A stretch of 13,138 bases of DNA from Candidatus Limimorpha equi (GCA_018065885.1 JAGHSL010000065.1:1-13138), one strand, 5' to 3'; shown: positions 1-7,686, counted from the stretch's first letter. The notes: a model not told the origin generated them from the letters alone. Numbers and translations are program-made.

Positions 1-1372
1 TATCAAAATGTTCCGAAGCCGAACCCATGGTAAGATGCAAAGTGACAATGCTGTCGCAACCCAACTGCGTCTGAATGGTATCGAAATAATCGCCGGAACT
101 CTGGCATTCCATGCCGTGCCAGAAAAATGGCTCGCAAACTGAAGCAACGGTGTCGGAAAACATGGTTTCTTCAACAGTAAGATGCAGAATGTAAACGCTA
201 TCGCATCCATGCTGCCCGACTCCAGGAACCGTAACCATATAATCATCCGTTTCCGTATAAGTGTTTCCGTGCCAATGGAATTCCCCGCACGACACATGGG
301 TTTCTTCTTTCAACTGCTGTCCGTAAACCGTGACATTCACCGTCGCCTCCGCCGATTGACCACTGCAAGTTATCCGGTAACGGAAAGAATCAGTTCCTGA
401 GAAACCATTGTTTGGCGTATAGCGCATGATGTTGCTTGCGTAGGTCGCCGAACCATTAGCGGGCTGCTGTATAATGCTGCACGACAAATTGTTACAACTT
501 TGCAACACATGGTCATTATCGAGAAAATCAATGGTGACGGGTTCTTCGTAACACGTTGAGACATTATCGTTTCCGGCACTCATGGCATCCACGGTAACGG
601 TGCTATGCGCTTCGCTGTCGTAGACCAATTGGCAGAAAGAAATATCATCGAGACCGAAATCGTTTCCACCGCCCGTAGTGTTCTGGTTCAAGATGGTGAT
701 GGTGGCCGAAGTCGAATTGCCGCTGTTCCATATCTGATAGAACTGAATCCAGGTGTTTGTCGTAGCCGGTGCCGAAAACACACGGCCAATCTGCTGCCCA
801 TTGATGCTGAACTGCAATTGGGCCTCAGCGCCCGCACAAACCGAACAGACGTATGTGGAAAAAGCGTAATTCGTATTTGGCTGCACCGAAACGGTTTCCG
901 TCCAGACATTAGTACCCGGCATTGTCGCGCCATTGATAATCATGAAATTACCCGAGCCGCCATGCCCGTGGCCAGTGAAACTTTCATGATGCCAGCTTGC
1001 ATCGCTGTCAACATAATAGGTTCCCTCGCCATAGAGGTCAGAATTGTATTGATACGATGAAGTGAAGCCCATGTTGCCTTGCTCGAAATCACCATTCGTA
1101 ACGCGCTCAGGGCCAGGATCAAAGCCCGTGCAGGTATAAGTTGTCGTAACACTGGGCGATGCAACCGTTGTTGGGCCAATTGTCGTACTCAAGCCTGTCG
1201 CAGGCGACCATTGGAAAAACGTTGCGCCCGTTGCATTCAAAGTCACCGATTCGCCCGGCTGAATGACAGGATTTACAGGCGTAATGACAACACTACGGTA
1301 GCCATTCTCTTGGGCAAAGCCAAATGCCACGGAGAAAAGCAACAAAACGGCTATAAAGATTCTCTTTTCCAT
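1..1372 (-). CDS. Secreted multi-domain surface protein, N-terminal part (3' end beyond window)
   Basis: Open from the ATG at 1372 to the window edge, giving 457 residues with no stop. Residues 1-20 are a signal peptide (cut after GFA, before Q21). Residues about 28-80 look like an Ig/PKD-type domain. Residues 91-247 resemble a galactose-binding or carbohydrate-binding jelly roll, starting NGDFE and ending in DFGLDDISF. Residues 267-349 look like a bacterial Ig domain (NDN...PANGSATY...YTPNNGFSGTDSFRY). Two repeats follow at 361-399 and 413-448, each with C-x3-F/W-HG...GCDS-x-x-LHLT, a repeat frequent in large Bacteroidota adhesin-like proteins. These proteins usually end in a type IX secretion sorting domain; that end is not visible here, so the export route is inference. 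A consensus promoter sits just upstream. Ligand and function are unknown. Confidence 0.85.
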   Translation of the reverse strand, partial: MEKRIFIAVLLLFSVAFGFAQENGYRSVVITPVNPVIQPGESVTLNATGATFFQWSPATGLSTTIGPTTVASPSVTTTYTCTGFDPGPERVTNGDFEQGNMGFTSSYQYNSDLYGEGTYYVDSDASWHHESFTGHGHGGSGNFMIINGATMPGTNVWTETVSVQPNTNYAFSTYVCSVCAGAEAQLQFSINGQQIGRVFSAPATTNTWIQFYQIWNSGNSTSATITILNQNTTGGGNDFGLDDISFCQLVYDSEAHSTVTVDAMSAGNDNVSTCYEEPVTIDFLDNDHVLQSCNNLSCSIIQQPANGSATYASNIMRYTPNNGFSGTDSFRYRITCSGQSAEATVNVTVYGQQLKEETHVSCGEFHWHGNTYTETDDYMVTVPGVGQHGCDSVYILHLTVEETMFSDTVASVCEPFFWHGMECQSSGDYFDTIQTQLGCDSIVTLHLTMGSASEHFD

Positions 1373-1391
1373 GATTTTCAGATTTTTGGGA

Positions 1392-1423
1392 CAAAAATAA
1401 AAAAATTGTATTATTCAAGCAAA
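1392..1423 (-). promoter_or_regulatory. Bacteroidota-type promoter of the surface protein gene
   Basis: On the minus strand TTTG (1423-1420) is followed by 20 bases and then TATTTTTG (1399-1392), matching the Bacteroides consensus TTTG-N19-21-TAnnTTTG. Transcription would begin near 1385, leaving a leader of about 13 bases before the ATG at 1372. This suggests the surface protein gene has its own promoter, separate from the Nudix gene ahead of it. Confidence 0.65.
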
Positions 1424-1445
1424 ATGCAACCGAAAAATCGTTGCT

Positions 1446-1916
1446 TTATTGCGGCAACACCTTTCCATTCAGCACCGCTTCGCGAAGCACATCGCCTTCA
1501 TAGCGTAATTTCAAGGAGAAAAACGGCACTTTTTCATCAATCAAGCGCAGGAAAATCTTGTCGCCTTCCCATGATGGCAGTTCCAGAAGACGCTGTTTTT
1601 CAATCCATTCCAAGTCGCCCTCGTTACATTCAATCTGTTCGCCCGTCCAATCGGTGCAGACAAAAATGTGCATCTGTTCGGCTGGCCAAACGTCGGAAAC
1701 GAAAGTCACGATGCCGCAATAGCGCCATTCGGTGACAGTGAAACCCGTTTCTTCTCGGATTTCGCGCAACATGCAGTCTTCAGGGCTCTCCCCTTCCTCG
1801 AACTTTCCTCCTACCCCAATCCACTTGTCGTGGTTTTCATCATTTTGTTTTTTCGTGCGGTGCAGCATCAGGTATTGGCTGCCGCGCTCAAGGTAACATT
1901 GTGTGGTCTGTTTCAT
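1446..1916 (-). CDS. Nudix hydrolase, MutT/MTH1-like 8-oxo-dGTP diphosphatase candidate
   Basis: The protein has 156 residues, a typical length for a single-domain Nudix enzyme. A complete Nudix box (GX5EX7REUXEEXGU) is present: G37, E43, R51-E52, E55-E56, G58, F59. These glutamates bind the metal for hydrolysis of a nucleoside diphosphate linked to X. The surrounding pattern (KWIGVGGK before the box, MHIFVCTD after it, and a C-terminal W-x-GD then LRYEGD) resembles MutX and human MTH1, which clean 8-oxo-dGTP from the nucleotide pool; that substrate is inferred from resemblance only. The start lies five bases after the stop of the AAA_14 ATPase gene, so the two are probably co-transcribed. 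The protein is cytoplasmic, with no signal peptide. Confidence 0.88.
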   Translation of the reverse strand: MKQTTQCYLERGSQYLMLHRTKKQNDENHDKWIGVGGKFEEGESPEDCMLREIREETGFTVTEWRYCGIVTFVSDVWPAEQMHIFVCTDWTGEQIECNEGDLEWIEKQRLLELPSWEGDKIFLRLIDEKVPFFSLKLRYEGDVLREAVLNGKVLPQ

Positions 1917-1921
1917 TTCAA

Positions 1922-3052
1922 TTAAGGTCTTAAAAATTCAAAATAGTTTTCAGGCGTTACGACAACAGATTGATTTACAGAATAATTATTTAAAAACGAC
2001 TCAGGAAATTTCGTCTTCGACTTATTCGGATTCCATTTCATCTCGAAAATCGAAAACGCTCCGTCTTTTTCCTCAACGTAATCGATTTCCTGCTGTTGCG
2101 TCGTGCGCCAGAAATAGGTCAAGCATCGATAATCGGAATAATGATTCCGTTTCAACCGCTCGCTGATGAAGAAATTCTCCCACAAAGCGCCCATATCCTG
2201 ACGCAATCCGACTGGCGCAAAACTCTGAATGACAGCATTTCGCACGCCGTTATCCCAAAAATAAAACTTTTTCGCCTTTTTCAACTCGTTACGCATATTT
2301 CGGCTCAAGCCCTCCAAGCGGAAAACGATGAAACATTTCTCTAACAAATCGATGTATTTCTCAACCGTCTTGTTATCGGTGCCCACTGTCTGCGCCAACT
2401 CATTAAACGAGACTTCGCTCCCCACCTGAAACGCCAAAGCCTTGACAATCTTATTGATTAAAGTCGGGCGGCGCAAACCATCCAAAGCCAGCAAATCCTT
2501 ATACAGATAGCTGTTTATCAAGTCCAAAATGATGTTTTCCGCCTCTTCAGGATGGTTAATCACCTCTGGATACGAGCCATAAATCAGCCTTTGCTCCAAG
2601 GTTTGCTTTATGAAAAGATAGCCCTTGTCATCGTAAAGTTCCGAAATCGAAATCGGATACAGATGATACTCGTATTTGCGTCCCGTCAAAGGCTCATTCA
2701 GCAGGTTTTGCAGGTCAAACGACGACGAACCCGTCACAAGAATCTGAACATCAGGGAAATTATCGACCATGCGCTTCAAGGTCCGGCCAATGTCGGGCAC
2801 TTGCTGGGCTTCGTCAATCAAAATCACTCTGTTATTTCCAATCAGCAGGCGCAAATCCTCGGAATTCGGTTTGTCCAGCATCTCTTTCATCTCCGGCTCG
2901 TCGCAATTCAACGACAAAACGGGAACATTCATGTTGCCGACCAAATGTTTCATTAAGGTACTTTTTCCCACTTGACGTGCGCCAATGAGAATAATCACCT
3001 TGCCTTTGAACATTCTTTCCTCAATGACTTTTTGCAATTGCCTTATAACCAT
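1922..3052 (-). CDS. AAA_14 ATPase with DUF4143 and PD-(D/E)XK-like C-terminus
   Basis: The protein has 376 residues from the chosen ATG at 3052. Walker A is GARQVGKS at 24-31, Walker B ILID-E at 77-81, and a sensor-like TGSSS lies at 108-112. Residues about 155-376 match the DUF4143 half found with AAA_14. It contains a winged-helix-like stretch (about 205-245), the WDNGVRNA segment (266-273), and a nuclease-fold-like core with D324 and E337-x-K339. The family is widespread and often present in many copies; its role is not settled. A longer reading frame starts at 3088, but that ATG lies upstream of the TATCTTTG promoter element at 3083-3076 and could not be on that transcript, so 3052 is preferred. 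The gene is preceded by an unusual dyad array and followed by the Nudix gene. Confidence 0.88.
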   Translation of the reverse strand: MVIRQLQKVIEERMFKGKVIILIGARQVGKSTLMKHLVGNMNVPVLSLNCDEPEMKEMLDKPNSEDLRLLIGNNRVILIDEAQQVPDIGRTLKRMVDNFPDVQILVTGSSSFDLQNLLNEPLTGRKYEYHLYPISISELYDDKGYLFIKQTLEQRLIYGSYPEVINHPEEAENIILDLINSYLYKDLLALDGLRRPTLINKIVKALAFQVGSEVSFNELAQTVGTDNKTVEKYIDLLEKCFIVFRLEGLSRNMRNELKKAKKFYFWDNGVRNAVIQSFAPVGLRQDMGALWENFFISERLKRNHYSDYRCLTYFWRTTQQQEIDYVEEKDGAFSIFEMKWNPNKSKTKFPESFLNNYSVNQSVVVTPENYFEFLRP

Positions 3053-3075
3053 ACTTATCCATATTATTTCGGCTG

Positions 3076-3109
3076 CAAAGATAAGCATTATTTTTATGCT
3101 AATCCCAAA
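3076..3109 (-). promoter_or_regulatory. Promoter of the AAA_14 ATPase gene, overlapping the dyad array
   Basis: TATCTTTG at 3083-3076 (minus strand) matches the -7 consensus TAnnTTTG. A TTTG at 3109-3106 lies 22 bases further upstream, one base more than the usual spacing. The upstream element falls inside the first 32-bp dyad unit, so a protein bound there would compete with RNA polymerase. The predicted transcript starts near 3069, about 17 bases before the ATG at 3052. Confidence 0.6.
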
Positions 3110-3199
3110 ATTTGCCTATTTTTTGGGATTACAATCCCAAATTTAAGCTAATTTTTAGGATTACAACCCTAAAATTCGCCTTATTTTTGGGATTAGCAT
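3096..3199. repeat. Three tandem 32-bp dyad units inside a 15-bp terminal inverted repeat
   Basis: Units lie at 3101-3132, 3133-3164 and 3165-3196, each exactly 32 bp, starting AAtCCcAAA and ending TTTTxGGATTAc/g. The outer ends read ATGCTAATCCCAAAA (3096-3110) and its exact reverse complement (3185-3199). At the first junction the arms TTTGGGATT and AATCCCAAA pair perfectly around AC. At the second junction both arms change (TTTTAGGATT and AACCCTAAAA) and still pair at 9 of 10 positions. A hairpin-like AGCAT...ATGCT also flanks the left end (3084-3100). The array sits in the promoter of the ATPase gene, so an operator role is plausible; an element end is an alternative. Confidence 0.85.
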
Positions 3200-3220
3200 T
3201 TTTTACGAAGAGTAATAACA

Positions 3221-3251
3221 AACAAAGGCGGCCTTACGAGCCGCCTTTGTT
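3221..3251 (-). terminator. Terminator hairpin downstream of gdhA
   Basis: A perfect 12-bp stem (3221-3232 with 3240-3251, core GGCGGC/GCCGCC) closes a seven-base loop. It lies 21 bases after the gdhA stop. On the minus strand the stem runs into TGTTATTA, a weak U-rich tail. It separates gdhA from the ATPase gene that follows in the same direction. Confidence 0.75.
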
Positions 3252-3272
3252 GAATTAAGTCGTGATGACAAA

Positions 3273-4616
3273 TTAGATGATGCCTTGAGCCATCATAGCC
3301 TTAGCAACGCGCATGAAACCGGCGATGTTAGCACCCTTGACGTAGTTGATGCTACCGTCAGCTTGCTTACCGTATTCAACGCACATGTCATAAATGTCGT
3401 TCATGATCTTGTGGAGCTTCTGGTCAACTTCAGGAGCAGTCCAGTTGATGTGAGCAGCATTCTGGCAGATTTCGAGGCCAGAGGTAGCAACGCCACCAGC
3501 GTTGACAGCCTTACCTGGAGCGAAAGGAATACCAGCGTTCTGGATGTAAGCGATAGCTGCTGGCTGGCAACCCATGTTGGAGATTTCAGCAACATACTGA
3601 ACGCCGTTAGCAACCAATTCCTTAGCATCGTCTTCATTCAGTTCGTTCTGGAATGCTGATGGGCAAGCGATGTCGCACTTCACCATCCAAGCCTTCTTAC
3701 CAGGAGTGAAGATAGCCTTGCCTGGGAACTTGGTAGCCATATCTTCAACCTTGTTACGACGTGAGTCGCGCATGACCAGCATATAGTCGATCATTTCCTT
3801 GTTGATGCCTTCTGGGAGTTCGCAAACGCCGTCTGGGCCTGACAGAGCGACGACCTTAGCGCCGAGTTCTGTAGCCTTTGTAGCAGCACCCCAAGCCACG
3901 TTACCGAAGCCTGACAGAGCGACTCTCTTGCCTTCCATTGTTTCACCCTTCTGGTGAACCATGCGGTCGACATAGTACATAGCACCGAAACCAGTAGCTT
4001 CAGGACGGATCAAAGAACCACCCCAGCCATAGCTCTTACCAGTCAGAGCGCCTGTGCTGTGTTCGCGAGCGAGCTTCTTGTAAGCGCCATAGAGGTAACC
4101 GATTTCACGGCCGCCAACGCCGACGTCACCAGCTGGTGAATCTTGGTCAGCACCGATGTTGCGCCACAATTCATACATGAAAGCTTGGCAGAAACGCATG
4201 ATTTCAGCATCTGATTTGCCTGTTGGGTCGAAATCAGCACCGCCCTTACCACCACCGAGTGGGAGGTTGGTCAGTGAGTTCTTGAAAATCTGTTCGAAGC
4301 CCAAGAACTTCAGCATTGAAACGTTAACTGCTGGGTGGAAACGGAGGCCGCCTTTGTAAGCGCCAAGAGCTGCGTTGTACTGAACACGGTAGCCGAGGTT
4401 AACCTGGACTTCACCTTTATCGTCAACCCATGTAACACGGAATGTGAAGATGCGATCTGGTTCAACGAGACGTTCAACGATCTTAGCAGCTTCAAATTCT
4501 GGATGCTGGTTGTAGACTTCTTCGATTGATTCGAGCACTTCGCGTACTGATTGCAGATACTCATTTTCGCCTGGATGTTTCTTTTCCAGGGCGACCATAA
4601 TGTCATTTACTTTCAT
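3273..4616 (-). CDS. gdhA: Glutamate dehydrogenase, hexameric GDH50 type
   Basis: The protein has 447 residues, the same length as E. coli GdhA. It catalyses reversible reductive amination of 2-oxoglutarate with ammonia to glutamate, joining nitrogen assimilation to the TCA cycle. Substrate-site residues are visible: K88 in YKGGLRFHP, K112, catalytic K124 in the GGGKGG loop (121-126) and D164 in PAGDVGVGGRE. The Rossmann domain carries SGFGNVAWGA, and IRPEATGFG is intact. The usual EGANMP segment near the cofactor site is replaced by EISNMG, and the usual PCATQNEL reads CPSAFQNEL, which is unusual. NADP preference is common for this type but not proven here. It appears to be a single-gene unit with its own promoter element (4702-4709) and a downstream hairpin. 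Confidence 0.95.
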   Translation of the reverse strand: MKVNDIMVALEKKHPGENEYLQSVREVLESIEEVYNQHPEFEAAKIVERLVEPDRIFTFRVTWVDDKGEVQVNLGYRVQYNAALGAYKGGLRFHPAVNVSMLKFLGFEQIFKNSLTNLPLGGGKGGADFDPTGKSDAEIMRFCQAFMYELWRNIGADQDSPAGDVGVGGREIGYLYGAYKKLAREHSTGALTGKSYGWGGSLIRPEATGFGAMYYVDRMVHQKGETMEGKRVALSGFGNVAWGAATKATELGAKVVALSGPDGVCELPEGINKEMIDYMLVMRDSRRNKVEDMATKFPGKAIFTPGKKAWMVKCDIACPSAFQNELNEDDAKELVANGVQYVAEISNMGCQPAAIAYIQNAGIPFAPGKAVNAGGVATSGLEICQNAAHINWTAPEVDQKLHKIMNDIYDMCVEYGKQADGSINYVKGANIAGFMRVAKAMMAQGII

Positions 4617-4701
4617 TTTATTTGTTTAATTTTAAAAGGTTTATGTGTTTACTTTTATAAGTTAAATGCTTTCTAACGCTAACTTTTCAGTTATTTCGCT
4701 G

Positions 4702-4709
4702 CAAAGGTA
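4702..4709 (-). promoter_or_regulatory. Likely -7 element of the gdhA promoter
   Basis: TACCTTTG on the minus strand matches TAnnTTTG. A clear TTTG at the expected upstream spacing is missing; TTTC occurs 20 bases upstream. The implied transcript would have an AT-rich leader of about 80 bases before the gdhA ATG at 4616, in which no structured element was recognised. Confidence 0.5.
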
Positions 4710-4749
4710 GTATTTTTAATTTTACAAACGAAATTTACTTGAAATTATT

Positions 4750-5421
4750 TTACTCTCCACCATGAAATGTGGTTTCCACTTCCTCGCCATATTCATAAAC
4801 CGTGGTTTTTGCCACCGTTCCATCGGGATTATAATAGGTCTCCAGACCATGTTTCTGATTATCCACATAATTGGTTACCAAACATTTATAGCCCGACATT
4901 TCATAACCAACCTGTTGGCCTGTGCCCATCACGTAATTTGCCGTTGATGCCAACGCGCCATCAGAATAAAACATCATCCATGAGCCGTCCATCATGCCAT
5001 CGACAAACTGACCTTCGGTAAAAACCTGCCCGTTTTCATACCATTTCACGATTGGGCCATTCAGTTTGCCATCGGAATAATGTTCCTCGGAGGCCAAAAT
5101 GCCCTTCAGGGAATAGGAATGATAAATGCTGTCGAGTTCGCCATCCTTGTAGAAACCATCTTCCATGATGTTGCCGTTCTCGTACCAGCGCGTCATCTTT
5201 CCGTTCATTTTATTATTCTGATAATCAACCTGAAACTGCTTACGGCCATTTTCATAATACCATGTGCAGGTGCCATTCAGCACATCGCCATCATAACTGA
5301 GTTCCGATTTCAGGTTGCCGTTATCCCAATACGACTTGCGGGTTCCGTCGTCACACGACGACAGAAACAGGACAACTAAAGCAAATAGAAAAAATGTTTT
5401 TTTCATAATAAATCGAATCAT
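4750..5421 (-). CDS. MORN-repeat (YwqK-like) lipoprotein
   Basis: The protein has 223 residues. The N-terminus is a lipoprotein signal with lipobox L20-S21-S22-C23, followed by DD. The rest is a chain of about seven MORN-type repeats of 22-24 residues, each with (W)YENG or SDG and a later DG.xNG (units near 31-53, 54-77, 78-101, 102-125, 126-149, 150-172, 190-214). Such proteins are often labelled 'YwqK family antitoxin', but the repeat alone does not show an antitoxin role. The ATG at 5421 overlaps the stop of the LysM-PBP1 gene as ATGA and follows AGGAAA, pointing to translational coupling. An alternative start at 5406 (MKKTFFLF) gives a shorter signal peptide. Likely an envelope protein working with its operon partner. 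Confidence 0.85.
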   Translation of the reverse strand: MIRFIMKKTFFLFALVVLFLSSCDDGTRKSYWDNGNLKSELSYDGDVLNGTCTWYYENGRKQFQVDYQNNKMNGKMTRWYENGNIMEDGFYKDGELDSIYHSYSLKGILASEEHYSDGKLNGPIVKWYENGQVFTEGQFVDGMMDGSWMMFYSDGALASTANYVMGTGQQVGYEMSGYKCLVTNYVDNQKHGLETYYNPDGTVAKTTVYEYGEEVETTFHGGE

Positions 5422-7484
5422 TTTCCTGTCTCTGAAAGATTGATAGGTTTCAGTTCAACATTTTCATTATCATATTGATAAATGCTCCATTGATAGTTTT
5501 CCAGACCATTTTCAGAAGCGGTTTTCACGAAACGGAATGAATTTGACAGCAAAGGCATTTCGAAATTCAGCAGGCAATCCTTCGGTTCGTGGCCGTAACG
5601 CATCATGGCATTCATAAAATACCAGGCCACATCGAAACCCGAGAAAGCGTAATCGGTTGGCTCACAGGAATATTTCCTTCTGAACTGAAGCACAAATCGC
5701 TTTGCCTCGTTGCTGTTGTAATCGACAAAATCATCGCTGAAATAAATGGCGTTCATTTTCAGCAGGTTCTCGACAAGCAGTTTGTCCAAATCCGACCAGT
5801 CGGGCATGGCAACCAAAGTAATTGGATGAGTTTCAGCCGTCTTATTCAGCTTGTTAAGTATTTGAGTAGCAAAAACATTATCCGTACCGTATGCAATCAC
5901 AAGATTATTGCGCACTTCGGAAAGGCTTTTGGTGAAAGCGCTCATATCTCCAGAATTATAAACATACCGTCCGACCGAATTTTCAACCCGCACATTGTCT
6001 ATTGCACCGTTTTTCAAGTCCTTAGTCGCGTATATTTGACCTTCCACTTCAATTGTCGAAGGCAATTTGTTTCCCAATTCCAAACGGCGACCTTCATTTT
6101 GGGCATAACGCATGAAATCGTCAGTCGTGAGCACCACTTCCGAATTGATGGCCAAATTCAGCAGACGTTCCATCTCATCCAAATAGGCTGTTGTGCCTTC
6201 CGAAATACTGCTTTGGCTGATAATCGACACGTTGGAATCGCCAAAATATTGATTGACAAGACTTGCCAGCTGCGACAACTGACCAGCTGCGTTTGGTTTC
6301 AGTTTCACAACGTAAGGATTGCCTTCAACAATATTTTCACGAGTCGACAAAGGATTAACAATGAGTGTTTTATGTTCCTTCGCATATTCCTGAACCACGC
6401 CGAATGACTTGCTGAAAAAAGGTCCGACTATCAAATCGAAAGGTTGTTTTTCCAACTGTTTGACCGCATTTTGAGCCGTTCCCATGTTTTCAGTAACATC
6501 TATCACTGTCAGATCCAAATTCAAACCGTAATGTTTTGTCAACGAATCAATTGCAAGCATAAAACCTTCGTAAAACTGAAGGAACGACAACGGCCGTGCC
6601 TTGCGTGATTTCACTAAGCTTTCCGGTGAAGTATCGATGTCATTAACCTCACCTAAATACAAAGGAATGAGCAATGCCACCTTGTAATGCTCATGTGCAT
6701 TTTCGGATTTTTCAGAACAATTTGAAACAGCAACAGGTTCTTCCTCAACAATAATTGGCTCAGTTACAGGTGTTTCAGAAGCAATCGGTTCTTCTTCCTC
6801 TTCATCATCAACGACGGCAGCAGGATTTTCGATGATTTCCACCTTTTCAATCGGAATCAGAACTATTTGGTCAGAAAAAACATGCGAACCAACGGCCGGA
6901 TTCAAGGCTCTGAACGCATCTTCATCGACTTTCCATTTTTTCAGCAAACTTGAAGTCTTTTCACTCAATTCCACCTTGTGAACCAAATATTCCTCTTCGT
7001 TGCGGATTGAAGGCACTTTAATCACCGTTCCCTCGGCCGGTTCATTCGTCAGGCCAGGATTAATGGCCTTGAAATCTGCCAAATCAATGCCAAATTTCTT
7101 TGCAATCGTGTAAAGATTTTCGCCACGGGAAACCGTATAACCGCCATCATTATGCGTTATTATCTGCGGTTCTTCGACCTTGTTTTCCACCACATTCTGA
7201 GCGGGTTGCGTTTCTTCCTCAGAGAAATCAACCACCGGGATTCCAAGCACCATTTCGGCTTGCAGTCCGTCATTGACTTCAGGATTCTTTTCCGCGATTT
7301 CCTCAATGGAAACATGATAGGCTTTCGAAATGCTGTACAAGGTCTCCCCTTGCTTCACATGGTGCATGTAGTATTCCACGCCACCGACCGTAATGATTTC
7401 CTTCGACCGTTCCACAACGACCTGAGCATCAGCGAGCAAAGGCATGAAAGCGGCCAGCAGAAATATCAAAATTATCTTTTTCAT
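5418..7484 (-). CDS. LysM and PBP1 (periplasmic-binding type 1) domain envelope protein
   Basis: The protein has 688 residues. A signal peptide spans 1-20 (cut at ADA/Q). LysM 1 is at about 41-84 (HHVKQGETLYSISKAY) and LysM 2 at 115-157 (YTVSRGENLYTIAKKFG). A divergent third LysM-like segment follows at 166-211 and an acidic linker with DDEEEEE at about 212-265. A type 1 periplasmic-binding fold runs from 266 (YKVALLIPLYLG) to near the end, with FDLIVGPFFS and FSGFDVAWYFMNAMM typical of the Leu/Ile/Val-binding-like group. LysM binds peptidoglycan, so the protein probably sits in the periplasm on the wall; the ligand of the PBP1 domain is unknown. It has its own consensus promoter and is the first gene of an operon with the MORN lipoprotein. 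Confidence 0.9.
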   Translation of the reverse strand: MKKIILIFLLAAFMPLLADAQVVVERSKEIITVGGVEYYMHHVKQGETLYSISKAYHVSIEEIAEKNPEVNDGLQAEMVLGIPVVDFSEEETQPAQNVVENKVEEPQIITHNDGGYTVSRGENLYTIAKKFGIDLADFKAINPGLTNEPAEGTVIKVPSIRNEEEYLVHKVELSEKTSSLLKKWKVDEDAFRALNPAVGSHVFSDQIVLIPIEKVEIIENPAAVVDDEEEEEPIASETPVTEPIIVEEEPVAVSNCSEKSENAHEHYKVALLIPLYLGEVNDIDTSPESLVKSRKARPLSFLQFYEGFMLAIDSLTKHYGLNLDLTVIDVTENMGTAQNAVKQLEKQPFDLIVGPFFSKSFGVVQEYAKEHKTLIVNPLSTRENIVEGNPYVVKLKPNAAGQLSQLASLVNQYFGDSNVSIISQSSISEGTTAYLDEMERLLNLAINSEVVLTTDDFMRYAQNEGRRLELGNKLPSTIEVEGQIYATKDLKNGAIDNVRVENSVGRYVYNSGDMSAFTKSLSEVRNNLVIAYGTDNVFATQILNKLNKTAETHPITLVAMPDWSDLDKLLVENLLKMNAIYFSDDFVDYNSNEAKRFVLQFRRKYSCEPTDYAFSGFDVAWYFMNAMMRYGHEPKDCLLNFEMPLLSNSFRFVKTASENGLENYQWSIYQYDNENVELKPINLSETGK

Positions 7485-7508
7485 ATCGAATTTCTATAAT
7501 TGAAGCGG

Positions 7509-7539
7509 CAAAAATACAAAATTATTGCACGCAAACAAA
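7509..7539 (-). promoter_or_regulatory. Bacteroidota-type promoter of the LysM-PBP1 operon
   Basis: TTTG (7539-7536) is followed by 19 bases and TATTTTTG (7516-7509) on the minus strand, a full match to the consensus. The start of transcription would be near 7502, leaving about 18 bases before the ATG at 7484. The upstream TTTG lies in the T-rich tail of the guaA terminator. Confidence 0.7.
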
Positions 7540-7569
7540 AATGCGGAACAGCCGAAGTCATTCCGCATT
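7540..7569 (-). terminator. Rho-independent terminator of guaA
   Basis: Nine-base perfect arms AATGCGGAA (7540-7548) and TTCCGCATT (7561-7569) enclose a 12-base loop. On the minus strand the hairpin is followed at once by TTTTGTTT. It lies about 150 bases after the guaA stop and directly before the LysM-PBP1 promoter. Confidence 0.75.
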
Positions 7570-7633
7570 GAAAACACTACTCTAAAAGTTATCGGTTTTC
7601 TGTTCCCAGTAAAGATCGCCCAAAAGTCCAAGT

Positions 7634-7686
7634 CACTTTCAACTTTTCACTTTTTCACTTTCAACTTTTCACTTTCAACTCTCAAC
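7634..7686. repeat. Low-complexity tandem repeat of CACTTT / CAACTTTT units
   Basis: The plus strand reads as alternating TTTCAACTTTTCACTTT-type units (about four CACTTT and four CAACT blocks in 53 bases). It lies between the guaA stop and its terminator. Similar AGTGAAAAGTTGAA spacers are familiar between genes in Bacteroidales genomes, from general knowledge. No function can be read from it. Confidence 0.7.

Noticed and set aside
605..1060. 151-codon plus-strand open frame
   Set aside because: The opposite strand gives a continuous signal-peptide protein with recognisable Ig-like and jelly-roll features and a promoter; the plus frame is rich in Arg and Cys without motifs.
3053..3088. N-terminal extension of the AAA_14 ATPase to the ATG at 3088
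   Set aside because: The extension lies upstream of the predicted transcript start (TATCTTTG at 3083-3076).
3096..3199. Small CRISPR array
   Set aside because: The three 32-bp units are directly contiguous with no spacers, the units themselves are palindromic, and no cas gene is near.
4750..5421. Toxin-antitoxin system antitoxin
   Set aside because: The YwqK name is attached to MORN repeats generally; here there is a lipobox, an envelope operon partner, and no toxin gene.
5589..6407. 272-codon plus-strand open frame
   Set aside because: It is antisense to the PBP1 domain of the LysM-PBP1 gene and has no family features.
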